Assembly (NCBI GenBank): GCA_022457065.1
Contig: JAJGBQ010000005.1
Span: 4,216,001 to 4,280,000, forward strand
Direction of reading: 5' to 3'
Length of the DNA: 64,000 bases
Source of the DNA: Curvularia sp. ZM96
Taxonomy: Eukaryota > Ascomycota > Dothideomycetes > Pleosporales > Pleosporaceae
In this document: positions 1-11,092 of the stretch, piece by piece
How positions within the stretch are numbered: position 1 is the stretch's first letter
Layout: each line of letters starts with the position of its first letter
Notes under the pieces: generated by a model
The model's input: only the letters and a program-made list of their open reading frames with translations
Told to the model about the DNA's origin: nothing
Database searches by the model: none
Program-made: the position numbers and the translations under genes

Positions 1-452
1 TGCGCTACCATGTTTCTTCTCTTGTTCTAGGCTTCCTTGCGATCTGCCTTGCTGGTTACGTACTTTCCCACGCCGCTACCACCATTACCGATGAACTGGG
101 GATCTCAGACGTCCTTTTCGGTGTCGTTGTATTGGCAATAGCCACGACGCTACCTGAAAAGTTCATCGCAGTGATGAGCGGTCGCCGAGGTCATGCTGGC
201 ATTCTAGTCGCGAATACGGCGGGAAGTAACATTTTCTTGCTCACTCTCTGCTCTGGAGTCATCATGACGACTACCTCGGCAGGGTTTGAACGTGGTAACG
301 TGAATTCCACGGAGCTAGGAGTGCTGTGGGGGTCGACGCTAGCATTTACTGGCACGATCTGGTTGAATGGACGATTTCAGAATTGGATTGGAGGTGGGAT
401 GCTTACTGCATATGCCGTCTTCATCGGATTGGAGTTCGTTGTGATTCATTGA
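1..452 (+). CDS. Cation/Ca2+ antiporter (CaCA family), C-terminal part, 5' end outside window
   Basis: The reading frame is open from base 3 to the TGA at 450-452, giving about 149 residues with no start; the gene begins upstream. A hydrophobic helix leads into a segment reading ATTLPEK and then ANTAGSNIF. These are the hallmark residues of the second alpha-repeat of sodium/calcium exchanger membrane proteins (acidic residue after TLP, then GSN in the ion-binding helices). More hydrophobic helices follow and the protein ends shortly after the last one, as expected for the family. CaCA proteins exchange Ca2+ for Na+ or H+ across vacuolar or other membranes. Substrate and membrane cannot be told from this fragment. 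A CTAG at 27-30 could be an acceptor site of an intron crossing the window edge, but read-through also gives a sensible helix. Confidence 0.8.
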   Translation, partial: RYHVSSLVLGFLAICLAGYVLSHAATTITDELGISDVLFGVVVLAIATTLPEKFIAVMSGRRGHAGILVANTAGSNIFLLTLCSGVIMTTTSAGFERGNVNSTELGVLWGSTLAFTGTIWLNGRFQNWIGGGMLTAYAVFIGLEFVVIH

Positions 453-1893
453 GACCATGGTGAGTATTATGTATTGCCACGTCCATGTCTATCTAGAAGT
501 CAGCACTTTCGCATCGCTCGTCGCACGAGGTACCGCATGCATCACAGAATTGAGGCGCTAATGTCGACAGAGACTAAGCAAAATATACGCGCTATGACAA
601 GACCGTTTTTAAAATCACGACTTCGGCACTCCGTTGCCATGTGTTGTCTCCTTTGCCATAAATTCAGCCGTCGCCGCGCTCCGCCTGAATCGGCCAAGAT
701 CTCTTTTGGTAGCTTCTCAACCCTGAAGCAGAGTCTCTAGAACCCCTGTGGACTGAAGATGCTCACCAGCGACAGTAAGTTCGCTATTTGCACTTGAATA
801 AATCTGCCATGCAACGATGATCAATCTCTTCCATGCCTAATCTCGCCACTGTCGGCTGTCATCATGGGCGACAGGTAGCCTGGCTCAAACCACCCACTCA
901 GCATGAGGTATCCTAGATGTCCTCCATCTGAAGGAGAACTACGACCGGAGGAATGTGATCCGATCGGTGCTCAGAGGGTGGGCAAGCTATATGCTTTCAC
1001 CTGCCGATAAGTAGCGATCTATTCAAGAGGTTGTTATTCCTGATCGTCTTTCGAGGACTCAATCATTACCTCCCTAACAAGAGTCTAGCGGAACTGGTGT
1101 GGGTAGATTTATGGGTCAAGAGAAAGATGATAGAGTAGTAGCTGCATGTAATACAGATACATAGCTACTCAAATAGTCAATCGACTGCCCTTACTTCAGA
1201 CCTTGGGACTGTTACAGTTAATAGTAGGTAGGTGATACTGTAGAGGGTGTGTTCTGCCATCAAAATATCTCTATTCTCCCAAGTTCAAGCACAAGGGTGT
1301 TAGCCTTGGACTTAATGAAGGAAGTGCTGCGATGCAATAAGTGATTAATAAGTGATTAAGCCCAAGAAGATCAACGGCTGAAACGCGAATGGATAGTTTG
1401 AAAAGTAATCGCCAGTAGCAAATAATTTGAAGAAGGTGCCTATCTACGGCGCAAAGAAGTCTCAATATATTTCAACATGATATGTACTCTCTAGCTCACC
1501 TCTATATACTCCAGGTGTGCAGCGTGCAGAATGCGATTGATGGAAGGATCTCCTTATATAGTTTTGACTGCGGAGTTTCTAGAGATGCAACGTACAGGGA
1601 TGACCTGGCAATTCTAGATCTGCGGTTAACCGAAGCCCAGCGGCATTGCCGCTCGAAGGCGGCCTTGTAACGTTGCTCGGGATGATGTGAGGACAGCCCT
1701 GCACAATAGCATTCATCACCGCATACCCTGGTCCTTCCTCCCTAAACTCACTTAACCCGAGGGCTTTAAATATTGTACCTGCGCTAGGGATTTTCTTTAG
1801 TCGCTAGCGGGTCCAAATGTGGCTAGACTTAGCTAAATCGCCCCCAGATTGGCATCGGCATCACCGAAGCGCCCTGAGTGGTGGGCATGATTT

Positions 1894-1999
1894 CATTTGT
1901 GGCTTTCTCCTATCTGGATATTTTGTAGGGCCACAATGTCTAGATCTCATTTGTGGCTTTCCCACATCTGAACATATTGTGGAGCCAGTGCCTAGATCT
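1894..1999. repeat. Degenerate 54-bp tandem duplication in promoter region
   Basis: Two adjacent copies (1894-1947 and 1948-1999) both begin CATTTGTGGCTTTC and end CTAGATCT. They differ by substitutions and a 2-bp deletion. The pair ends 174 bp upstream of the start codon of the chitin-binding protein gene, so it lies in its probable promoter. Confidence 0.75.
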
Positions 2000-2110
2000 C
2001 TGCGGCAGAGCCGCATTGCGCCTGCCGGTCCATAGTAAGTGCAGGCCTTACGGTAAACATCAGGTATCAAGATCGCAGCCATTGAGTCATTGGACATCAC
2101 TGAAAGCTCC

Positions 2111-2118
2111 TTATATAT
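2111..2118 (+). promoter_or_regulatory. TATA-like box before chitin-binding protein gene
   Basis: TTATATAT sits about 55-60 bp upstream of the ATG at 2173, a plausible distance for a short fungal leader. The call rests on sequence and position only. Confidence 0.35.
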
Positions 2119-2172
2119 GGGCGTCGAGCCTTCCTGTGGATTAACACAACGTAGTTCATTCGCTTCTTCAAG

Positions 2173-3776
2173 ATGAAGTCTTCTGCCATTTTTATCAGTC
2201 TTTCGCTTTTTTTCACTTCGAGTGTCTTTGGTACTTCGATCTCTAGAAACGGCCGTTGTGGGAAAGATCATGCAGGCACAGTTTGCCCCAGTAGTCGCAC
2301 TGGACCTGGATCTTGCTGCTCGTCCTACGGATGGTGGTATGTGATATCCATGGTAATCCCGAAGAGTATTACTAATGTCAAGAAGTGGACGAACAGATAA
2401 CCACTGCCTTGCTGAGAGAGGTTGTCAATCAGCATTTGGATCGTGTATCCATCCCTATGTAGCGCCGAAACAGAAGACATCACCGGATGGAAGTTGTGGT
2501 GGAAAGAAAGGATATACTTGTCAAGGAAGCTCTTTCGGAGATTGTTGCTCAGAGTACGTGCAAACCCCTAAAAAACTACCCTTTATATCACGTTAACCCA
2601 ATCAGATACGGATGGTGCGGACGGACTCCTGCTTACTGCGCTTCTGGATGCCAGAATCCATTCGGAATTTGCAAGAAAACTGCCACCACTTCGTCTTGCA
2701 CAAAATCTTCGACTAGTACTCGTTCGCCAACCCATACCACAACGCAGTCTTCCTCAATCTCAGCAACAACTACCCCCGGACTATTTACTCATCTACGAGC
2801 AAGCTCCTCTACTAGCTGCACAAAATCTGTGAAAACCGCTGTTTCGAGCCCAGCAAGCTCTTCGACAAGCTGTACAGCATCGACGAAAGCTTTTGCTTCA
2901 AGCTCAGCAAGCCCAGCTAATACACCATCCGTGTCTTCTTCGCTTGAGCCATCTTCGACTTTGTCAACATCTACTCCAAGCGGAAGCATGCCTACTGCTT
3001 CCAGTTTGGTCATTACTCCAGCGAGCTCTTCCAATGTCGTTACATCCACGTCGAGCGATGTCTCCCTCAGTACTTCCGAACTCGCCACATCTACGTCGAG
3101 TCAGATTTCCATTACTACGTCCAATCCCATCACTCCTACGTCAAGCGATATTCTTTCGAACATTCCCGAGCCTGTCACTCCTACGTTGAGCGAAAGTTCC
3201 GTTAGCACTTCCGACTCTGCTACACCTACATCGAGTGATACTCTTTCAAGCACTTCTAGCTCAGACACTATTATTTCAACATCGTCGACTTCCCCAACTG
3301 CTAACTCAGACATATCGCCGTCTTCCTCTGTATCTCCAACCCCAACCCCTACTCAAGCTGTCGTCAACCCCGGCTTCGAAGACCCCAGCCAGGCTCCATG
3401 GGTTCTCTTTCCCGGAGGCTACCAGTTCGTCAATACAGGCGACCCCCAGTACGGCTTGAAAACACCTCGTGTTCCGCGCAGGCAGGGACTATTCGCAAGT
3501 ATCCGCCAGGTACCCACAATCCTTCCAGGCACCTATCTAGTTGAGTTCAGCATTAAGGTGGAAGGCCCTGACCCATCGCAATGTTATATTCAATTGACAG
3601 GTATTGCTGAAAACGACTATGGGCGCGCAGCCAATTCGGATTGGAACAATTACTCGTATACATTGACCAGTGCGGGTAGTAATAACGAGTTCATCCGCAT
3701 CGTTGTTAGTTGCGATCCAACACCCCAGAGTGGATATGTTTATTTCGACAACATTACTGTTAAGCCCATTTCGTAG
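2173..3776 (+). CDS. Secreted two-domain CBM18 chitin-binding protein with Ser/Thr stalk
   Basis: Three exons: 2173-2336, 2386-2553, 2606-3776 (introns of 49 and 52 bp; the first has an ACTAAT branch site). The product is 500 residues. A hydrophobic signal peptide (about 1-20) is followed by two hevein-type CBM18 domains. Each is split by an intron exactly before its GWCG motif, and each carries the CC-S-x-(Y)-GWCG...C..GCQ..FG.C pattern. A Ser/Thr/Pro-rich stretch of roughly 210 residues follows, probably heavily O-glycosylated. The C-terminal 140 residues start NPGFE and resemble a jelly-roll carbohydrate-binding module. CBM18 binds chitin oligomers, so the likely place of action is the cell wall or apoplast, shielding chitin or modifying the wall. 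No catalytic domain is visible. The intron-by-intron domain structure suggests internal exon duplication. Confidence 0.85.
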
Positions 3777-4775
3777 TAGCGAAGAACTAGTATTTTAGTA
3801 ATAAGTAATTGATAATTAACAGTTAGTAATAGAATCTATCTGTTTCGCATTCTAACACGTAACGTACAAAGGAAGAGCTTTTGCATTTCATAGACACAAT
3901 AATCACCCCAATGACGAAAGAAGCTGTCGCATTGCCGGTACAGAAGTCAACAACTGGCTACATGGCAGTCGTTGCAACGTTTTCGATGAGAGCAACGTGC
4001 AAAACCAATGTCGGAAATTTCACTTTCTTCGGCTGGAGCTGTCAGCCAAACCAGCATATCACTCAGCGTAGCCAGCGCTGCGTACTAATGTGAGATGCTG
4101 CTACTGCCTGAAGCCTACATGGATAGTACATAGCTGGGCGTGGAAACGTGGATCCCTTAGAAGTATTATTACAGTGCTACTACTGCGTAACACACGAAAA
4201 GTGGCAGGGGGCGCTTTGAGGATTGTGGCTGAGTAGCGCACAGGGTCATCACACAGACTAGGTACATGCGTTAGGGCCAATCGTTGTCTGCGCGGAAGTA
4301 TGTTCTGGAACAATTACAGGCTCACAGACCATCTTCTCCACCCGCAAAACCCATGCCTATCGCAGGATGCGGGGCGGTTGTTGTGTTGTTACTGGAAAAG
4401 GTGTGACCTCCGAATTCCATCCTCAACAAATGCTACTGAAGGATGGTCAGGCCAGCAACCACCGGCGTTAATGAGTGGTCATAGAAGTAGAAGGCCAGGA
4501 TTAATCCTGTTTTGAAACCGCCAGAAATCGTAAAGTGCAGGTACAAACACGTATTGTTGTCGCATGCGGCGCTCTAAAGGTCGCTAACAAAAAAAACAGG
4601 TGGATCTTGAGGCGTGCACCTCATCAACCAAGTTCCGTTCCTACTAGTCATGGTTCGTGTTTGCATGCCTAGATATACCCGCTATTGTCTATGCTGTAGA
4701 TCTTTCCTCTCTCTCAAGTCCAGATGAGCATGTACCTCTCTTCTCTCTATCAGGATCCTCAAATACTCTCCGAAT
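3777..4775. other. Intergenic region, no supported gene
   Basis: Short frames only (for example 3881-4093), without signal peptide, domain or splice-joined partner. No repeat was noticed. Confidence 0.55.
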
Positions 4776-5892
4776 ATGTCTGCTAACCACCAATTCGATG
4801 TCACGCCCGAGAAGCAAGCAAGCCTGGCGCATTTCTTTTACAATCACTTCACCATCACGCCTACCGAGGTTCGTGATGCTGATCTACGAGGAAGGACTGC
4901 CATTGTTACTGGCGCCAATTCGGGCGTTGGTTTGGAGTCTAGTCGTCAGCTTCTAGATCTCGGGCTCAGCAAGCTCATTCTTGCAGTTCGGAGCGAGAAA
5001 AAGGGCAAGGCCGCTCTAGCTAAGCTGTCCCAGGGACGTACGCTTGATACGAACGCTATCGAAATCTGGCTCATTGACTTTTCTGACTATAGCTCGGTGG
5101 TCTCGTTTGCCAAACGTACCGAGAGCTTGGAACACCTTGATATAGTCATTCTCAGCGTTGGCATTTTCCCAGCAAGTCGCACCTTCAATGAACGAACCAA
5201 GCACGATGAGATGATCCAGGTCAACTACTTATCGACCGCTCTATTGGTCATCCTGCTTCTCCCTATCTGCAAGGCTAAGAGGAGAGACCACCCAGTCAGA
5301 ATCACCCTTGTGTCTTCTGAAGTGTCCGCTTGGACAAGTTTCAAAGAGAGGAATGAGCGTCCCTTGCTCTCTGCCCTTGACAAGCCGGGTAACATCAGCC
5401 TGCTCGATCGGATGATGGTTTCGAAATTGCTCGGCCAACTCTTCCTGGCCAAGCTTGCGAAGCTCGTGCCCACAACCATTGCCATCATCAATTCAGCCTC
5501 CCCCGGAGGGCTGCACGATACTGAATTTGGCAAAGAGAACGAGAAGGGTATCATCGCCGCTATTGTAAAGTCGGTCTTTCGACGCATCTACTACACATCT
5601 GATGTTGGCTCGCGAACTGTAGTTGATGCCGCAGTCAACCATGGCAAAGAAAGTCATGGACAATTCTTCTCGTTTCAGAAAATGGCCCCGTAAGTTTTTT
5701 GAATTAAGACCCTTCGTGTTTTAATCAGCCTATTTGCTTGTTCATCAGCTAACAACATTCGGTAGCATGGCTCCGCTTGTCTATTCGTCCGAGGGACAAG
5801 ATGTTGGAGACCAGCTTTGGAAGGAAACTATGGCAGAACTCTCGTTCGCACAGGTGGACACAATTCTGAAGGAGATCATCATTGGAGAATAA
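4776..5892 (+). CDS. Short-chain dehydrogenase/reductase-like protein lacking the catalytic Tyr
   Basis: Two exons, 4776-5689 and 5766-5892 (76-bp intron, GTAAGT donor, CTAAC branch), 346 residues. The cofactor motif TGANSGVG is at 45-52, which fits NAD(P)H binding in a Rossmann fold. A LVSS segment near 178 occupies the catalytic Ser region. The usual YxxxK reads MMVSK: Lys217 is present, but Met213 stands where Tyr is expected (codon ATG at 5412-5414). Classical SDRs need that Tyr as the general acid/base, so this protein may be inactive, use another residue, or have lost its function. The frame is otherwise intact to its stop. Close relatives in fungi are single-domain reductases, often near secondary-metabolite genes, but no such cluster is seen here. 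A degenerate 81-bp repeat follows the stop. Confidence 0.82.
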
Positions 5893-5940
5893 TGCGTTTG
5901 TATGGTTTATATAGGCTAAGTCCTGGCAGGTTTCATAATA

Positions 5941-6140
5941 GCGCCACATCTGGTCTATAATGCAGGGGTGTGAAATACCCCTGTGAGGCTGTAGGGCTGA
6001 AGATGTGGAGATTTGACAGCAGCGCCACATCTTGTCCATGATATAGTAGCGTCAAATACCCCTGAGAGGCTATAGCGTTAAGGTTGTGGAGATTGCAAAA
6101 CATCGCCCCACCTGATCTACATTGTAGTGCTATGGGTACC
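5941..6140. repeat. 81-bp degenerate tandem repeat, about 2.5 copies
   Basis: Copies begin at about 5941, 6022 and 6103. Shared elements, in order, are GCGCCACAT, AAATACCCCTG, GAGGCT and TGTGGAGATT. The array lies directly downstream of the SDR gene, probably in its 3' untranslated or terminator region. Confidence 0.75.
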
Positions 6141-6615
6141 CTTTTTGTCGATTTTTGATCTTTGGTGGGGTGAGGGGCGGTCTGCCGTTCTTTTTGAGAT
6201 ACTTTTGATGGGTCAATTGCCGCAGGAGAGCCTGTAGGGAAAGATAAAAAAGAATGTGGCGCTATGAAGCTAACATAAGACTAAAGCTTTGTGAGTTTAG
6301 ATTACTCACATGAATTGCGTGCTATAATCTACGCTCTCGCTTACTACGTCCATGAGTAGGAGATGGACAACAATGAAATGAACTAATGGCGCTAGAGTAA
6401 GCCGACGGCGTCAATTTAGACCTTTAGGTACCTAAAACCAATAAACTCTACTTTACATTAGCAAAGAATTAACATGTTAGTGTGCCACGCAAGGAAAACA
6501 CCGTGACTTAAAAGGTCAGGATTTGCTCCCGGCCTCTTCGGGTACAATTTCCACCAAGTTTCGCTATACAGTTTTGAAAAACCAAATTATTACATCTCTT
6601 TGGACCACAGTAATC
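6141..6615. other. Intergenic region, AT-leaning
   Basis: No gene or clear repeat was seen. It includes the upstream region of the secreted protein starting at 6616. Confidence 0.5.
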
Positions 6616-7328
6616 ATGCGGATCTCGTTCTCCAATCTTCCGATCCTCCTTCTGGTAGCTGCAACAACGCATGCAAACCCGCTGGCCAAGCCAACAGATT
6701 CGTTGGACAAGCGCAACAACTGTAACAAAGCAAATGCCGCACTCAATGTTTTGAAATTTCTTGGCCCCCCTGCGACTACTTTCTGCAGCTCATACCTCCA
6801 TATGCCCCCTGCTGCAACCACAACTACCACCATCGCCCCTTCAGTAGTGTATGTTACCCTCAATTTCATTTTTTACATCACGTTAACAAACAACCAGTAC
6901 TGTTGTGACCTCAACAGTGACGATAGAGGCCATACAGTCTGTATGCCCTAATCCAACAAAGCGCGACATAAATGCAATCGAGGAGGACGTTGGTAGTATT
7001 GAGAAGCGCGTCAACCTACCTGCTCTCTCCAAATTTGGGGCAGCACAATTGTCATGCGGATGCAGGTGCTTAAACCTAACCCCAAAGCCTACAGTGACTA
7101 GCACAGTCACGCCTTCTGCTTCGGTATGTAAATCAACTGTGCAAAAGCTAGCATAAGCTAACCATACTTCCATAGACAATTAGTGTCATCGCTACAACAA
7201 CAGCATGTGTTACTTGTGCACCAAGTGGAAATCCATGCGAATTTGAACGCCCAGATCTTTGCTGTGGCCAAACCTGCGTACGAGTTCTCCCTCCTATTCC
7301 TGCTGGTCCTATAGCGACCTGTTTGTAG
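6616..7328 (+). CDS. Small Cys-rich secreted protein (candidate effector)
   Basis: Three exons: 6616-6848, 6898-7123, 7176-7328 (introns 49 and 52 bp, all phases agreeing), 203 residues. The start is the first ATG before a clear signal peptide (MRISFSNLPILLLVAATTHA), followed by an early KR site at about 31-32 (SLDKRNN) that could be a Kex2 pro-region cut. The middle is Thr-rich. The C-terminus is Cys-dense, with a C-x2-C, a PC and a CCG-x2-C cluster, an arrangement seen in disulfide-knotted secreted peptides. A second KR occurs mid-protein. No known domain is recognised. Secretion and multiple disulfides are inferred, and a role in host or microbe interaction is only a guess from these traits. 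Confidence 0.75.
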
Positions 7329-8307
7329 TCTTGAATAGAATCGACGATTTTCATATCTATGGCAGAGGATCTCTAGTTCAGACAAAGACGGCGCAGGAGA
7401 TCATGTACTGTCAAAGGTAGTGCAAACGTGTTCATTTAATCTCATACCCTTGCCTAAACTCCCAATCTAGCGTCAAGTTGTCTTCCCTTAGTTACTGACT
7501 TGATCAATACTTGGACTTTCAAGGTGGGAAGTGAAATGAGAAACGTAGAGTGGGTGAGGCCCAAACTTTAATGACTACACTCAATAGGAGGATCTAATGG
7601 CACATACCCCTATCCTGCGCCCATGCTCAATAGAAAGCATAAAAGTTTAGAGTGCTATCACATTAGCTTGTAGATGAGCAATCGCTAGTTGGGAAAGTTC
7701 TAATTGCAAGGGTTTAATAGGGTACTCTACGCGCTAGTCCGACGTGTAGAACAACCCTGAGGCTTTCTGAAGTGCATTTTGGACTTTCAAATCTATCAAG
7801 TTATCCACGCAAGCGGTTAAGAGACGTGTGACATAGTGATCAATTGGTGGTTATTTCCCTGAAGGCATGGCATTGACAAATGGATTTGTTATGGCACTGT
7901 CGGGCCTTATCGTAAGGCGCTGAGCGCAAGGAGCTGAGTTAGCTGGTATCTTTTTCTCCTCATACTCTTTTCTCTCTACTATTTCCTTCTCTTTTTCGCC
8001 TTTTCTCTTTTGCCTTTTACCTCTCTTCTATCGTCCTTGTAGATACTTAGCAAGCCAACTGCTGAATAAATCAGGTTTCTAGCTGTTTACTTGCAACCTA
8101 TCTCTTAGCGCGCGCAGACTACTATATTACATATTATCTTTGACAATTGGGCATCCTGTTAGGCTAACCCTAAGAATATGCTACGTTCTACGCATTTTTA
8201 GTGCAATATCACGGTTTCTAATATGTAGAGTTTCAACTATTAAAAATGGTCTTTTTCTTATTTTGTTTTTGCTTCTCAAATTAGTCTCAGAACCGATGAA
8301 TTGGAAA
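7329..8307. other. Intergenic region with a pyrimidine-rich tract
   Basis: No gene was found. From about 7949 to 8032 the + strand is almost purely C/T (runs of CTTTTTCTC type), a composition common in fungal promoters. However, the next gene to the right lies on the other strand and ends at 8308. Confidence 0.5.
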
Positions 8308-9001
8308 CTATTTTGTAGATTCAATTATAATTCCACCATTACCACCATTACCAGCACGACTATTGGGTACTAGTGCATCACCACCATTTCCGCCCTGTTT
8401 GCTCGTTAGCTGCATCATATATAAAGCGTTTTTCTAGCGTTCACCCCTGTCTAAAAGGAAAGTCTTACATTAGCAATTCCCGCATCGTGTTTGCAAGGAA
8501 CAGGTTTAGCTTGTGAGTCCCCAGAAATCAGTACGCTTCCGCCTACAGCTGACGTTCCAATCCCAATGGCTGGTGCCCCAGATATAAATCTGGCACCACG
8601 CTTCTTGATTCTAGCGTTCGGCAGTGTTGGGTTCACGGCAAGATTAGAGTCAGGGCTTCTAATATGAACACTAATCGAAGAGCCAGGGTCCTAACATGAT
8701 CAGTAAGTGCATCAAAAGTCTAAAGAAAACATGGCTGAATTACATTTCCCACAGAACCTCCGGTGGCATGGCCGCCAACAGAAATAGCACCGCCTCCAGC
8801 TTCGATTGTATGATCACCAATCGACAGCTTAGATTTGAGGCCCATGTCGTCAGCAAGGTCACGTTTCTGTTCAGGGATCCTGATCGGGTGTCCGTCGACA
8901 ACAACGGCTGGAGTGCCAAGACCGATCTCAAAAGGCCCAGGGATGGGTGCTCCAAGAGCAAGTGATGTAACAAGGGAAATAAAAACGGTAGATCTCATCA
9001 T
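8308..9001 (-). CDS. Small secreted Gly-rich protein, relative of the repeat protein at 11093
   Basis: Minus-strand exons 9001-8744, 8690-8469 and 8394-8308 (introns 53 and 74 bp, each donor preceded by AAT, all phase 0), 188 residues. It starts MMRSTVF; a signal peptide ends near LALGAPIPG. KR or KKR dibasic sites occur at EQKRD and IKKRG and could be cut by Kex2. The last, very short exon encodes a GGNGG-type tail with RAGNGGNGG. That tail and the segment SGAPAIGIG resemble the C-terminal exon of the Gly-rich repeat protein 2 kb away (SGGPAISFG, GNGGNGG), so the two probably share ancestry. No function is recognised. The tail exon is too short to show up as a separate frame and was found by splice-phase joining. 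Confidence 0.75.
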
Positions 9002-11092
9002 TTTGAGGTGTAGATAATGTGAGAAACCGAAGGCTGGGAAGAATATGATGATACTAGGATAAAAAGAAGAGAGGTAGAGCTGTTTGAGAAAATAGGTAGA
9101 GGGAGCAGAGTTATTTGAAATGGATCTAGTTCCAGACTAGTAAAAGCTTTGCCGTAGAGTTGTTGGAATAATCTTCTCTTGGTACATCTAGAGACAGGAC
9201 GCAGCAAGGCCCAGTTTTGATAATTCTTAAGGGGTCTTTGTCAACTCACTGCCCATATAATATAAATTGTACCTAACACTAGTGGTATCAAGATAGATTG
9301 CGACGTCCCTATCAGAGAGGCTACTATTTGCCTATTGTCCGCGAAAGGTCCGACAACTATCCACTATAGGGCCGATGGATCCAATCCACCGGCATAATGT
9401 AGTTAGGAAACTTTACCTTTTTACATATGAACAAGTATGCTAGTCTTTATATTAATATGCTCAATACGTCAAAAGTATCATATGTAAAACACGTCAAAAA
9501 TGCCACATGTAAAACAAACAAGGCGAAGTAAAACAGCTACAGGAGATAAGAGAATTTTTACGACTCGTCGAATCTAGTAGGTAATGCGATTCAGGTTAGG
9601 TAGTAGCTGCTCATACTAAGGTCCATAAACTTTGACATACTGATAGCTCTATTGACATAGCCCATGCAAAGATCTTGTGGCTTTTAGAACAAAACGTTCA
9701 GGAAAGATTTATCTTGCAGGTCACGGTAGGGATGCTGGCTACGATAGTGATTTACAATACTGCTACTATACTTTGCAAAGGCTCGACATCGTGTGGATCA
9801 GTGCGGTCCAGCCTCGTCTCAGCCACAGTCATAACTAGACCCTTTGGAGATAGATTTTTAGGGACGTCAAAACAAGCTCAATGCCACGCAAATGCTAAGC
9901 ATGGTAAGAAGCTTGACGCACTGCTCTAAGATCAAAAGAGCGTCGCAGGTGCTATAGTACTTAAGCGCAGGGATTCCTGTAACAAGAAGCAAGAGCCAGC
10001 ACCTCGTAAATGGACGAATTGCGCGACTTTACTGGTTGGGGGAAGAGTCCGATCAGGCAACAGTACCTGGTCGCGCGATTTTGGGACGCATCACTCAGCT
10101 TCTTAGCTCTAGAACTGCTCCTCGAAGGACGGCCCGATGTATTTGCATCTGTGGGAGGAATATATCGCCCGTATGCGCATGATGCCAGGTGACTGCAGAT
10201 TACCTGATTGGGTCGGAGTTAAGCTTCATGAGTCAGTGTCGCAAAGCGTGCAAGCGAGGACTTATGCATTTGGTTTTTCGCAGCAAGATTCAGCCAAAAG
10301 ATTACCACGCACGCGCGGCTGGTCGGCGAGGAGTTCTGTCCATGTGTTGTTTGGGCCTACCCCTCTACTGTCACAAGTGAGCCTCAAAACGCTAGCGTGC
10401 CCAAACCGGCTTGGTTGCTCTCAATAAATGCTCAATGCAAAACACCATTGACATGTGTCACAAGCAAAACGTTCGGGCCGTGAACCAATCAAAACACAAG
10501 AACCTCACTCCAGAATGAAAACACAGCTTCGCAATATGGTGGTATAATGATAATTGTGTTCTAAGCTTTAATATGCACTCTATGCATCCTTATACAAATT
10601 CATAGTAATCAACTTAGTGTTGATGATATTCGAATCTTTTTTGAAGTTTATGGTTAACCTTGATATTTTGTATCTCTACACGTATCGTCATGGTATCCGC
10701 GCTTCTCCCCTGGCAATTGTCCGTACATCTCACCCATGCCCACTGTAGTCTCGGTCCAAATCCTCAACACTGTTATGCCATGACTGTTTGACTTGTCAGC
10801 CGTCAATGCGGCGTAACTCAGACGAAGGACGCTAGTGTGCTGTTCAAGTATCTTAGCTAGAATCTGTCTCTTCAGGCTAGTATAATTTCATGAAATGATA
10901 TAAATCTATTGCTGGCTCTCTTCAATAAGCTATCACCGCACACCACTTCTACTTTTTCATCATCTTAACGAGTTGATCTCGGTACTTTTCTTCCACGTTT
11001 TCACCCTCCACAATATCCAGCATTTCTCTCCACGCAGTCAGCTGGAGTTATATTTCGTCTCTACTACGACCTTACTTTTACGCTTATCAAGA
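9002..11092. other. Intergenic region between two Gly-rich secreted protein genes
   Basis: Short frames around 9675-10430 have no domain, signal or splice partner and look accidental. No clear repeat was seen. Positions 10900-11092 are the probable promoter and leader of the next gene. Confidence 0.5.

Larger units (their letters stand above)
453..2172. other. Intergenic region, no supported gene
   Basis: Only short, mutually overlapping frames without recognisable domains occur here. The right end contains a degenerate tandem duplication and a TATA-like sequence belonging to the next gene. Confidence 0.6.

Noticed and set aside
1861..2271. 136-residue minus-strand frame upstream of the CBM18 gene
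   Set aside because: It overlaps the start of the CBM18 gene, covers the promoter duplication and has no domain; judged accidental.
10010..10430. Overlapping plus-strand frames of 60-96 residues
   Set aside because: No signal peptide, domain, splice partner or similarity to neighbours.
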